DNA of 38,984 nt from JANQPC01 sp039208375 (GTDB lineage: Bacteria; Pseudomonadota; Alphaproteobacteria; Rhodobacterales; Rhodobacteraceae): the NCBI GenBank assembly GCA_039208375.1, contig JBCCRC010000029.1, positions 1-38,984 on the forward strand, given 5' to 3'. Shown here piece by piece: positions 24,447 to 32,697 of this stretch. Both the position numbers and the translations under genes were made by a program. Under the pieces are notes generated by a model. The model saw only the letters and a list, made by a program, of their open reading frames with translations. It searched no databases and was not told the origin of the DNA. Each line of letters opens with the position of its first letter. Position 1 is the stretch's first letter.

Positions 24447-25079
24447 TTACTTCGTGCCAAACATCCGGTCGCCTGCATCGCCAAGGCCGGGTACGATATA
24501 TCCCTTCTCATTTAATCCCTCATCCAGTGCCGCGGTCACAATCGGCACGTCCGGATGGGCTTCTTTCATTCGCGCCACGCCTTCAGGTGCGGCGAGAAGG
24601 CACAAAAAGCGAATGTCGGTCGCGCCGGCATCTTTCAGCAAGTCGATTGCCGCAGCAGAAGAGTTACCGGTGGCTAGCATCGGGTCTACTGCAATGGTCA
24701 GCCGATTCCCCAACTCTGTTGGCACCTTGAAATAGTACTGCACGGGCTGAAGCGTCTCCTCATCCCTGTAGAGCCCCACGAAGCCGACGCGCGCCGAAGG
24801 GATCAACTCCAACATGCCATCCAAGAGCCCATTGCCGGCCCGCAGGATCGACACCAGCGCAAGCTTGCGCCCTTCCAGACTGGGGCTGTCCATCTCCGTC
24901 AGCGGCGTTTCGATGCGCCGCGTTGTCATCGGTAACTCCCGCGTCACCTCGTAGGCCAGAAGCTGGCTGATCTCGCGCAACAACTGGCGGAACACGGCCG
25001 TCGGCGTCTCCAAATCGCGCATGAGCGTGAGTTTGTGCTGCACCAGCGGGTGCTTGACGATCGTGAGATGGTCTTTCAT
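24447..25079 (-). CDS. upp: Uracil phosphoribosyltransferase
   Basis: Converts uracil and PRPP to UMP in the cytoplasm. The 210-residue protein starts MKDHLTIVKHPLVQHKLTLMRD. It shows RRIETPLTEMDSPSLEGRKL, SILRAGNGLLDGML (the base-phosphate loop), the PRPP loop VDPMLATGNSSAAAI, and the uracil-binding tail GYIVPGLGDAGDRMFGT. The ATG at 25079 overlaps the add stop by four bases. It is the last gene of the cdd-deoA-deoB-add-upp unit and recovers the uracil released by thymidine/uridine breakdown. It ends three bases from the convergent M48-like gene. Confidence 0.97.
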   Translation of the reverse strand: MKDHLTIVKHPLVQHKLTLMRDLETPTAVFRQLLREISQLLAYEVTRELPMTTRRIETPLTEMDSPSLEGRKLALVSILRAGNGLLDGMLELIPSARVGFVGLYRDEETLQPVQYYFKVPTELGNRLTIAVDPMLATGNSSAAAIDLLKDAGATDIRFLCLLAAPEGVARMKEAHPDVPIVTAALDEGLNEKGYIVPGLGDAGDRMFGTK

Positions 25080-26062
25080 GCGGGCTCCAGGTTCTTCTTG
25101 ATGCGCGCGCGCGTTTCTTCGCAGCAAAACGCGGCATCGGCGGCGGTTGAATTGAGGGCGGCGAAATCGCTCTCGTCCCAGCCGAATGCATCGGCGAGAC
25201 GATCGAATTCGTAGGACATGGTCGTATGAAAGAAGGGCGGATCGTCGGTTGAGATGGTGACCCGCACGCCCGCATCCCGCAGCACGGCTATAGGGTGCGC
25301 GCGCCACTCGGGGTAGATGCCAAGCGCGATGTTGGAACCAGGGCACACCTCGAGAATCGTGCCGGTATCCGCGAGCTGCGCCATGAGACGCGGATCTTGA
25401 GCCGCATGAACGCCGTGGCCAATGCGTTCAACCCGCAAATCATCGAGCGCATCACGCACTTCTCCAGGGCCGCACCATTCGCCCGCATGCGCCGTTAGCC
25501 GCAGTTTGGCCTCGCGCGCCATGTCGAAGCTCCAGGCGAAATCCTTTAACGCGCCTACGCTTTCATCACCTGCGATACCAAAGCCCACGATCCATTCACC
25601 AGCCGTCTCGGCCGCGCAGAGTGCCGTCTCTCGCGCCTTTTCCGGCCCGAAATGGCGGATACACGTTACGATCCCGCGCAGGACGAGGCCGCTGTCACGC
25701 TCCACCTCATCCGCGGCTTCACGGATCGCCGAGAGATATTCACGCCAAGCGGCCAGATCACGCCCACCGCAAAAGTCGGGCGACAGGAACGTTTCGGAAT
25801 ACACCACGCCTGAGGCCGAGCTTTCTTCGAGGACGGCGTGCGTGAGGCGATAATAATCCTCCGGCGTGGTCAATACCGATGTTGCAGCTTCATAGACACG
25901 CAGGAACTCCGAGAAGTCGGCATAGGCGTAGTGGCCCTGCGCATCGAAAATAGCGCTTAGATCGACACCTTTTTCGGCAGCGAGCCCGCGAATGAAGGCG
26001 GGCGGCGCAGCGCCTTCGAGGTGGAGGTGCAACTCTACCTTGGGCATCGCGGTGACGCTCAC
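25076..26062 (-). CDS. add: Adenosine deaminase
   Basis: Hydrolyses adenosine or deoxyadenosine to the inosine form with zinc catalysis. The 328-residue protein has the zinc ligands His12 and His14 in PKVELHLHLEG, His192 in AHAGE with catalytic Glu195, IGHGVHAA (His216), and STDDP with Asp273 and Asp274. CPGSN at 240-244 replaces the more usual CPTSN. It begins with a GTG at 26062 in a GTGA overlap with the deoB stop. The ATG at 26047 (MPKVELHLHLEG) is the alternative. GGAG lies about ten bases upstream of the GTG. Its place in the nucleoside salvage unit fits adenosine rather than adenine deaminase, though this cannot be proven here. Confidence 0.94.
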   Translation of the reverse strand: MSVTAMPKVELHLHLEGAAPPAFIRGLAAEKGVDLSAIFDAQGHYAYADFSEFLRVYEAATSVLTTPEDYYRLTHAVLEESSASGVVYSETFLSPDFCGGRDLAAWREYLSAIREAADEVERDSGLVLRGIVTCIRHFGPEKARETALCAAETAGEWIVGFGIAGDESVGALKDFAWSFDMAREAKLRLTAHAGEWCGPGEVRDALDDLRVERIGHGVHAAQDPRLMAQLADTGTILEVCPGSNIALGIYPEWRAHPIAVLRDAGVRVTISTDDPPFFHTTMSYEFDRLADAFGWDESDFAALNSTAADAAFCCEETRARIKKNLEPA

Positions 26063-27267
26063 AGAAAACTCCGCCCCGGCCCATGGATGGGAACGCCGAG
26101 ATGCGCCGCAAGGCTCACCCCGACATCGGCGAATGCGACCTGCCCTAGTTCTCTCGCCCCGCCGCCGGCGGCCAAAACCGGCACCCGTTCGCGCGTGTGA
26201 TCCGTCCCAGCCCAGGTGGGATCGTTACCGTGATCGGCCGTGAAGAGCATCAGATCGTCTGCACGCAGATTGGCCAAGAGCCGCGGCACTTGTGCATCGA
26301 ACCATTCCAGCGCACGGGCATAGCCGGACACATCGCGCCGGTGGCCGTAGAGACTGTCAAATTCAACGAAATTGGCGAAAGTCAAACCCCCGTCTGGCGC
26401 AGTTTCCGTAAGGGCCACAAGCGATTCCATTAAATCGGCATCCGCCCCCTTCACGACGGCATCAATCCCGCGCATCGAAAAGATATCGCCGATTTTGCCC
26501 ACGGCTTGCACGTGGCCGCCCGCATCCTGCACCCAGTTGCAAAGTGTCGGTGCAGGCGGATCAATCGCATAATCGCGCCGATTGGCCGTGCGCTGAAAGG
26601 CGCCAGGCGAGCCAACAAAGGGCCGCGCAATCACGCGGCCGATCTTCATGTCATGCAGCGTAGGGGCAAGTGCGTCGCAGAGCGCCAACAAGCGATCGAG
26701 CCCGAAGTGATCCTCATGCGCCGCGATCTGAAACACACTATCAACAGAGGTATAGCAGATGGGCCAGCCCGTCTCGATATGGCGTGCGCCCTCCTCTTCG
26801 ATCACGACTGTGCCGGATGCGTGGCGGTTTCCGAGAATGCCGTCCGTGCCAGCGATCCGGCACACCTCGGCGGTTAGGTCTGCGGGAAAGGCAGGGTCGG
26901 CCTTCGGGAAATAGTGCCAGTCCCACGGCACGGGAACGCCCGCAAGTTCCCAATGGCCCGAGGGAGTATCCTTGCCGCGCGACACTTCCGTCGCGGCGCC
27001 CCAAAGGCCCTGAGGTTGCGCGCCAAGGCCCGGCGCCTCCGCGCCAGAGGCCAACCGCACTGCGGCACCAAGCCCGAGGGCATCAAGATGCGGCAGCCTA
27101 AGCGGCCCGCTGCGGCCCTCTTCCGCCCTCCCGGCGGCGCAAGCCTCTGCAATATGCGCCAGTGTGTTGGCGCCCGTGTCTGGCACGTCGCCATTGAAGA
27201 ACTGGTCAGCGTCGGGTGCGCCGCCGCAACCCACAGAGTCCATCACGATCAAAAAGGCCCGGCTCAT
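26059..27267 (-). CDS. deoB: Phosphopentomutase
   Basis: Interconverts ribose/deoxyribose-1-phosphate and the 5-phosphates, linking nucleoside phosphorolysis to pentose metabolism. The 402-residue alkaline-phosphatase-fold enzyme shows the N-terminal metal motif IVMDSVGCGGAPDADQF (Asp10), YTSVDSVFQIAAHED, GKIGDIFSMRG and the C-terminal metal cluster FTADHGNDPTWAGTDHTRE. Start ATG at 27267 overlaps the deoA stop by four bases, and its stop overlaps the add start. The length is in the normal range. Confidence 0.97.
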   Translation of the reverse strand: MSRAFLIVMDSVGCGGAPDADQFFNGDVPDTGANTLAHIAEACAAGRAEEGRSGPLRLPHLDALGLGAAVRLASGAEAPGLGAQPQGLWGAATEVSRGKDTPSGHWELAGVPVPWDWHYFPKADPAFPADLTAEVCRIAGTDGILGNRHASGTVVIEEEGARHIETGWPICYTSVDSVFQIAAHEDHFGLDRLLALCDALAPTLHDMKIGRVIARPFVGSPGAFQRTANRRDYAIDPPAPTLCNWVQDAGGHVQAVGKIGDIFSMRGIDAVVKGADADLMESLVALTETAPDGGLTFANFVEFDSLYGHRRDVSGYARALEWFDAQVPRLLANLRADDLMLFTADHGNDPTWAGTDHTRERVPVLAAGGGARELGQVAFADVGVSLAAHLGVPIHGPGRSFL

Positions 27268-28568
27268 GCCGTAACCCGCCCATGAACGAGGACTGGCAAG
27301 TCCACGCCGCCGCCCAAAGTGAACGCTTCCAACGCGGCAGCCTTGGCGGCATCAGCGGCTGCCGCGTTCGCCGCATGCAGCCGCAAGAGGGGCTCACCTT
27401 TCGATACGCGCGCGCCGATCCGTTTCACCCTGTCAAAGCCAACCGCAGGGTTGATTGGATCCCCGCCCTTCATGCGCCCGCCGCCGAGGCGCACGACGGC
27501 CATTCCAAGCGCACGGCCATCGATCGCCGCGACAACGCCATCCGCAGGCGCAGGCACATCACGGATCACAGGCGCCGTGGCCAGATGGCCGGGCAACTCC
27601 AGCAGATCACTGGGCCCGCCCTGTGCCGCCACCATGCGCTGAAAGCGCTCGGCCGCGCGGCCATCGGAGAGGATCGCGCGTGCCGTGGCAGCGCCCTCTT
27701 CGGCATCGCCCGCAAGCCCGGCAAGCGCCAGAACGCTGCCGCACAGCGCCACCGTCACATCGATGAGAGCGGCATATCCCTGGGCACCCCGGAGAGCGTC
27801 CCTGACAGTTGCGATTTCAAGCGCATTGCCCAGCGCGGGTGCCAGCGGTTGGTTCATATCCGTCAGAAGTGCCTCAGTGCGGCAGCCTGCCCCATTGGCG
27901 GTGGTGACGAGCGATTGCGCCAACGCCTGCGCCGCCTCGGCGGTTTCCATGAACGCGCCGGAGCCAAGCTTCACATCAAGCACCAGCACCTCAAGCCCGG
28001 CTGCGAGCTTCTTCGACAGGATGGACGCCGTGATCAGATCGATGCTTTCCACCGTTGAGGTGACATCGCGCACCGCATAGAGGCGCCGATCTGCGGGCGC
28101 CAGATCGCCGCTGGCGGCCACAATCGCGCAGCCCACATCGCCCACGATGCGGCGAAACCCCGCCTCATCCTGCTCCACATTGAAGCCGGGAATGGCTTCA
28201 AGCTTATCGAGTGTGCCGCCGGTATGGCCAAGCCCACGGCCCGAAATCATCGGCACATAGGCGCCTGCTTCTGCAAGTATGGGGGCTAGGAGGAGGGAGG
28301 TGCAATCACCAAGCCCGCCCGTGGAATGCTTGTCCACTACCGGGCCCGGCAGATCCCAGGCAAGCACATCGCCACTATCGCGCATGGCAAGGGTCAGGGC
28401 AACGCGCTCGGCCTCGCTCATCCCGTTCAGACAGGTGGCCATGGCAAACGCGCCTGCCTGCGCGTCGCTCACCGCGCCAGACGCCAAGCCATCTGCGAAC
28501 CACTGCAATTCGCGGTTCGAAAGCGGCGTGTTTTGCCGCAACTTGCGAAGGTTGCCGCGCGCGTCCAT
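27264..28568 (-). CDS. deoA: Thymidine phosphorylase
   Basis: Splits thymidine with phosphate into thymine and deoxyribose-1-phosphate. The 434 residues show the family signature DKHSTGGLGDCTSLLLAP, ISGRGLGHTGGTLDKLEAIPGF (the thymidine phosphorylase signature), and LDVKLGSGAFM. The N-terminal helix domain (LSNRELQWFADGLASG) is intact. The ATG at 28568 is six bases after the cdd stop, and the stop overlaps the deoB start. With cdd, deoB and upp it forms a complete pyrimidine-nucleoside catabolism route. Confidence 0.97.
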   Translation of the reverse strand: MDARGNLRKLRQNTPLSNRELQWFADGLASGAVSDAQAGAFAMATCLNGMSEAERVALTLAMRDSGDVLAWDLPGPVVDKHSTGGLGDCTSLLLAPILAEAGAYVPMISGRGLGHTGGTLDKLEAIPGFNVEQDEAGFRRIVGDVGCAIVAASGDLAPADRRLYAVRDVTSTVESIDLITASILSKKLAAGLEVLVLDVKLGSGAFMETAEAAQALAQSLVTTANGAGCRTEALLTDMNQPLAPALGNALEIATVRDALRGAQGYAALIDVTVALCGSVLALAGLAGDAEEGAATARAILSDGRAAERFQRMVAAQGGPSDLLELPGHLATAPVIRDVPAPADGVVAAIDGRALGMAVVRLGGGRMKGGDPINPAVGFDRVKRIGARVSKGEPLLRLHAANAAAADAAKAAALEAFTLGGGVDLPVLVHGRVTA

Positions 28569-28574
28569 CCCGAA

Positions 28575-28967
28575 CTAGGCCCCCGGCATGTGGCTGTTGC
28601 CGAAGGCGCCCGGCAAAAGCTCAGCAACCGTTGTCACAAGCGTGGCGCCACCGGTGGTCGCAAGCGTCACACGCACATCTCCCGCGGCAAACTCCGCCAG
28701 TTTCTGGCGGCAGCCACCGCAAGGCGGCACTGGCGTCGGGCTATCAGCGATTACGGCAACTTCTGCAATATCGCGATCCCCCGCAGCCACCATAGCCGCA
28801 ATCGCCCCTGCCTCGGCACAGGTACCTTCAGGAAACGCAACATTTTCAACATTGCAGCCCTGATAGAACGCGCCCGATGTTGCACGGATCGCCGCGCCGA
28901 CCTTAAAGTTTGAATAGGGGGCATGCGCATTTTCTCGCACGGCGCGCGCTAGCTCTAATAGGGCCAT
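28575..28967 (-). CDS. cdd: Cytidine deaminase
   Basis: Deaminates cytidine and deoxycytidine to uridine forms. The 130-residue protein is the small tetrameric type. Zinc ligands and the proton shuttle are Cys50, Glu52 (TCAEAGAI), Cys83 and Cys86 (PPCGGC). APYSNFKVGAA and NVENVAFPEGT form the substrate region. I choose the ATG at 28967, since AAGGA lies eight bases upstream. A TTG one codon earlier is possible. It leads the salvage operon and lies 53 bases from the hisG stop, so a promoter of its own must overlap the hisG end or the salvage genes are read from the his genes. Confidence 0.95.
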   Translation of the reverse strand: MALLELARAVRENAHAPYSNFKVGAAIRATSGAFYQGCNVENVAFPEGTCAEAGAIAAMVAAGDRDIAEVAVIADSPTPVPPCGGCRQKLAEFAAGDVRVTLATTGGATLVTTVAELLPGAFGNSHMPGA

Positions 28968-29020
28968 CAATCATTCCTTTCCGCCTAATGTGCGCCCGGC
29001 GCAAGCGACGGCGCAAGGGG

Positions 29021-29716
29021 CTATTCGCCAAGCTGAAGGCGCGCAAGGAGAGCTGCAAGGATGTGGCGCTCCGCATCCGACCACGCCGCCGCGCGCGATT
29101 TAAACAGCGTCGCCTGGCTGCGCAAAACAATACCGTCTGACAACGGCTTAAGGTGATTGGCGCGCAGGGTGTCGCCTGTTGAGGTAATGTCGGCAATCGC
29201 TTCGGCGGCCAAGTTGCGCACCGTTCCTTCGGTGGCCCCTTGGCTGTCGATGAGCTGATAATCGGCGACGCCCTCGGCGCGCAGAAACTCCCGCACCAGC
29301 CTGTGATACTTGGTTGCGATGCGCAATCGGTGTCCATGCGCCCGGCGAAAGGCGGCTGCGGCGGCGTCGAGATCATGAAGAGTATCGACGTCGGCCCAGA
29401 AGAGCGGCACGGCAATCACGAGATCCGCCTCGCCAAACCCGAGGGCCGCGATTTCCGCCACCCGCGCTTCCCAGTTGGGCACCTTATCTCGCACGACATC
29501 CTGGCCAGTTACACCAAGATGAATATGCCCAGCCGCCAGTTCTCGCGGGATCTCTCCGGCGGAAAGAAGAACAGGCGCGATCCCGGCCAGATCGCTTTTG
29601 GCGCGATATTCACGGCCAGATCCGGCCAGCCGTATCGGCACGCCGCGGGCTGTGAACCACTCAAAGGTCTTGTCCATCAGGCGGCCCTTGGACGGTAGGC
29701 CGATCTTCAGTGTCAT
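29021..29716 (-). CDS. hisG: ATP phosphoribosyltransferase, catalytic subunit (short form)
   Basis: Joins ATP and PRPP as the first step of histidine synthesis. The 231 residues are the short form without the regulatory ACT-like domain, so HisZ is needed, and hisZ lies directly upstream with a four-base overlap. Visible motifs are LPSKGRLMDKTFEWF, AGEIPRELAAGHIHLGVTGQDVV and RIATKYHRLVREFLR, with the PRPP loop DSQGATEGTVRNLAAEAIADITSTG. The stop at 29021 is 53 bases from cdd. The ATG is at 29716. Confidence 0.96.
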   Translation of the reverse strand: MTLKIGLPSKGRLMDKTFEWFTARGVPIRLAGSGREYRAKSDLAGIAPVLLSAGEIPRELAAGHIHLGVTGQDVVRDKVPNWEARVAEIAALGFGEADLVIAVPLFWADVDTLHDLDAAAAAFRRAHGHRLRIATKYHRLVREFLRAEGVADYQLIDSQGATEGTVRNLAAEAIADITSTGDTLRANHLKPLSDGIVLRSQATLFKSRAAAWSDAERHILAALLARLQLGE

Positions 29717-30762
29717 GTCTGAAGCCCAAGTTCGACAAGAAGGCCGGGGCGAATGACGCCGCCTACCGCGGGCGCGTCGCCACCCAAAGCACGCGTGAGG
29801 GCGTCATACCGGCCACCCGAGGCGACGGCGGGAAGGTCTGGCCGGCCCCGGGCGAGGAAACCAAAGACGAACCCGTCATAGTATTCCATCGACGTACGCC
29901 CGTACGTGGCCTCGAACGGCAGGCCTTCGGCATCAATACCGCGCGCTGCAAGCGCCTCGAGACGGGCGGCCATGCGGGTCACCGCGGGCTGAATGGCCGG
30001 CATATCCACGGCTAGGTCGCGCAGTTGAGAAAGCGAATTCGCGGATGTTTCGCGGAGCGAAAGAAGCGCGTCCATCATCTCGGCCTCAGTTTTCGAAAGT
30101 GGCGGCGCCGCGCGCTCCGCGTCCAGCCGTGAGAGCCGCGCAAGCACTTCGTCGCGTGTGCGCAGGCCGATCTCCGGTGCGTCTGTCTCCGAGGAGGCCG
30201 CAGGCGGAAGGGGCTTAGAAAACCTTTCCAACAAGGCGCGGAAACGTTGGGGCCGCCACAGATGCCGCAGAAGGGCCGCACGGCGCGCTTCGGTCACGCG
30301 CAAGCCGCCAATGGCCGCAGTGAGCATGCTGATATCACCCGTGGCCACATCAAGTGCCGCGGGCGCCAGCATTGCGTGGAACTGTGCAAAAAGATCGGCA
30401 TCCGCGCGGACTGAATCTGGGGCGCCGATCACCTCATAGCCCACCTGAACGTACTCCGCCGGCCGGTCTACCCCATCTGGTGGCTGACGAAACACAGTCC
30501 CTGAATAGGTGTAGGTTGCCGAGCCGCCCGATCCCGCGAGATGATGCCGTGCAACCGGTACCGTAAAATCGGGCCGTAGCATCATTTCCCCGCGCGATGG
30601 ATCTTGCGTGACGAACGCGCGCCCGCGCACGTCTTCCCCATAAAGATCGAGTAAGACGTCGGCTGGTTGCAATATATCTGTCTCGACCCGCGCCGCGCCC
30701 GCGGCCTCGAACGCCGCAAGAAGCCGTGCGGCCACGCTCAGAACAGCCGCGCTTGACGTCAT
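29713..30762 (-). CDS. hisZ: ATP phosphoribosyltransferase regulatory subunit
   Basis: HisRS-like protein that lacks tRNA-charging ability and regulates short HisG by feedback from histidine. The 349-residue protein has the class II synthetase core: RPDFTVPVARHHL (motif-2-like), TYSGTVFRQP and YVQVGYEVIGA, and ASGGRYDALTRALG near the end. The ATG at 30762 overlaps the hisS stop by four bases (ATGA), giving MTSSAAVLSVAARLLAAFE. An upstream in-frame start adds 27 unrelated residues and is unlikely. The tight order hisS-hisZ-hisG links charging and synthesis. Confidence 0.94.
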   Translation of the reverse strand: MTSSAAVLSVAARLLAAFEAAGAARVETDILQPADVLLDLYGEDVRGRAFVTQDPSRGEMMLRPDFTVPVARHHLAGSGGSATYTYSGTVFRQPPDGVDRPAEYVQVGYEVIGAPDSVRADADLFAQFHAMLAPAALDVATGDISMLTAAIGGLRVTEARRAALLRHLWRPQRFRALLERFSKPLPPAASSETDAPEIGLRTRDEVLARLSRLDAERAAPPLSKTEAEMMDALLSLRETSANSLSQLRDLAVDMPAIQPAVTRMAARLEALAARGIDAEGLPFEATYGRTSMEYYDGFVFGFLARGRPDLPAVASGGRYDALTRALGGDAPAVGGVIRPGLLVELGLQT

Positions 30763-32393
30763 CGCTCCTGGCCGAGAAGGCGCTTCACTTCGGCCACAAC
30801 ATCGCTGCGAGCGGCCTCGAATTGTGCAGGCTGCGCCTTCCATTCCTCATGGCTCGCGCTTTCGGCGATCTTGGCGCCCAGCACCAGATCCTTGATCTGC
30901 ACCACCCCGCGCGCCTTCTCATCCTCACCCTCGATGATGGCGACGGGGCTCTGGCGCCTGTCGGCGTATTTGAGCTGGTTGCCGAAATTCTTGGGGTTGC
31001 CGAGGTACACTTCGGCGCGGATACCGGCGCCGCGAAGCTCGGCCGCGAGCGCCTGATACTCCGCCATCCGATCGCGGTCCATCACCGTCACCACCACAGG
31101 GCCCTCTGCCGCGCCGCCGATCCGGCCCTTGGCCCGAAGTGCTGCCAGCAGGCGATCCACGCCGATGGAGATGCCGGTCGCCGGAACCGCCTGCCCGGTA
31201 AAGCGCTTAACCAGATCGTCATAGCGCCCGCCGCCCGCCACCGAGCCGAACTGGCGCGGGCGGCCCTTTTCATCTGCAATCTCGAAGGTAAGTTCGGCCT
31301 CATAGACGGGGCCGGTGTAATAGCCCAGGCCACGCACCACGGAGGGGTCCACACGAATACGTTCGGGCCCGAAGCCTTGCGAACTCAGCAAATCGGAGAT
31401 CTCCCGAAGTTCTTGAACGCCTTGAAAGCCAACGTTGGAGTTGCCGATGATCTCTTCTAGGTATTGGAGCACACGGGTGCGCCAAACGGCATGAGCTTCT
31501 GTGTCCCCTGATAGGTCGCTTTTTAGTTCCGGGGACAGCGCGTAGCGTGCGCGGTCCAGTAACCGTCCGCGATTTTCGTGCCCTTCATTAATTGCGTTAG
31601 TCGCCTCTTGGGCCAGCCTTCTTTGTATTTCACTGAATGAGTTTACGAAGCTCATTACAACGTCAATCTGCTCCTCACCGAGCTTCGCGCCTTCGGTGTA
31701 ATCGCCGCTCTCATCCTTGCGCCCCGTACCCAAGAGCGCGCGCACGCCGTCGGGCCCCAGCCGATCGAGCTTGTCGATGGCGCGCAGAACGATGCCGCGC
31801 TCACTGGCAAAGCGGTCGGGATCGGCGGGATCGAGGATGCCCGCCACCTCCATCACCCCATTGAGAACTTTGCGGTTGTTCACCCGCACCACGTAGTCGC
31901 CGCGCGGGATGCCCACAGCCTCCAGCGCCTCGGCCAGCATCGCGCAGATTTCGGCATCCGCCGCCATGCTGGCCGATCCCACCGTATCGGCATCGCATTG
32001 ATAGAACTGGCGAAAGCGCCCCGGCCCCGGCTTTTCGTTCCGCCAGACGGGCCCCATGGCGTAGCGGCGATAGGGCGTGGGCAGATCGTTGCGGAACTGG
32101 GCGTAAACTCGGGCCAGAGGGGCGGTCAGATCGTAACGTAGCGCCAGCCAGGTCTCATCTTCCTCCCAGGCGAACACCCCTTCGTTCGGCCGGTCCACAT
32201 CGGGAAGGAACTTGCCCAGTGCCTCAACCGTCTCTACCCCCGAGCTTTCAAGCGGGTCGAAGCCGTAGCGGCGATAGACCTCGGCGATCCGCTCCAGCAT
32301 CGCCTGGCGTTCGGTAACCTCGGCGCCGAAGTAATCCCGAAATCCCTTCGGCGGCTCCGCCTTGGGGCGGGGGGTTTTCTTCGGTTTTGCCAT
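30759..32393 (-). CDS. hisS: Histidine-tRNA ligase with an atypical internal insertion
   Basis: Charges tRNA-His, a class II synthetase. The 544 residues start MAKPKKTPRPKAEPPKGFRD at the ATG at 32393, with AAAAAAGG upstream. The class II motifs are RYDLTAPLAR (86-95), MGPVWRNEKPGPGRFRQFYQCD (113-134), DPSVVRGLGYYTGP (349-362) and the C-terminal motif 3 region GISIGVDRLLAAL. Most alphaproteobacterial HisRS are about 500 residues. The extra length sits at about residues 251-318 (NSFSEIQRRL to EEIIGNSN), where the DNA 31441-31680 is about 52% GC by hand count against about 65-73% just downstream. This suggests a foreign or diverged insertion domain. Otherwise the enzyme looks functional. Divergent from slyX across 88 bases. 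Confidence 0.96.
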   Translation of the reverse strand: MAKPKKTPRPKAEPPKGFRDYFGAEVTERQAMLERIAEVYRRYGFDPLESSGVETVEALGKFLPDVDRPNEGVFAWEEDETWLALRYDLTAPLARVYAQFRNDLPTPYRRYAMGPVWRNEKPGPGRFRQFYQCDADTVGSASMAADAEICAMLAEALEAVGIPRGDYVVRVNNRKVLNGVMEVAGILDPADPDRFASERGIVLRAIDKLDRLGPDGVRALLGTGRKDESGDYTEGAKLGEEQIDVVMSFVNSFSEIQRRLAQEATNAINEGHENRGRLLDRARYALSPELKSDLSGDTEAHAVWRTRVLQYLEEIIGNSNVGFQGVQELREISDLLSSQGFGPERIRVDPSVVRGLGYYTGPVYEAELTFEIADEKGRPRQFGSVAGGGRYDDLVKRFTGQAVPATGISIGVDRLLAALRAKGRIGGAAEGPVVVTVMDRDRMAEYQALAAELRGAGIRAEVYLGNPKNFGNQLKYADRRQSPVAIIEGEDEKARGVVQIKDLVLGAKIAESASHEEWKAQPAQFEAARSDVVAEVKRLLGQER

Positions 32394-32481
32394 CGGCGCG
32401 GCGCCTTTTTTGAGATCGCGGCGCGGTCTAGCCCAGCCCTTCGCCATGGGCAAGCCACGCGCCCTGCCCTATACCGCGCCT

Positions 32482-32688
32482 ATGCCCAGTGATGTGACAG
32501 CGCTTGAAGAACGCATCGCCCATCTGATGCGGATGGTGGATGATCTCTCCGAAGTTGTCGCCCGCCAGGATGGCGAGATTAGCGAACTGCAACGCCGGGT
32601 GGCGATGCTGATGGAACGCGAAGCGGGGCGCGAGGCGGCGGAGGGTGCCGCCGTGGTGCTGGGCGACGAGCGCCCGCCCCACTACTAA
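32482..32688 (+). CDS. slyX: SlyX family protein
   Basis: A 68-residue cytoplasmic coiled-coil protein of unknown exact role. Motifs are ALEERIAHLMRMVDDLSEVVARQDGEISEL in parts, with heptads from about 8 to 45, and the conserved C-terminus DERPPHY. The ATG at 32482 gives the usual size. An in-frame ATG at 32446 would add 12 residues. It is divergent from hisS and ends nine bases from the stop of the convergent dnaE gene. Confidence 0.9.
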   Translation: MPSDVTALEERIAHLMRMVDDLSEVVARQDGEISELQRRVAMLMEREAGREAAEGAAVVLGDERPPHY

Positions 32689-32697
32689 AAATGCTTA

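Noticed and set aside
28991..29003. TGCGCC-c-GGCGCA dyad between cdd and hisG
   Set aside because: The perfect arms leave a one-base loop, which cannot form a hairpin; it may be chance in GC-rich DNA.
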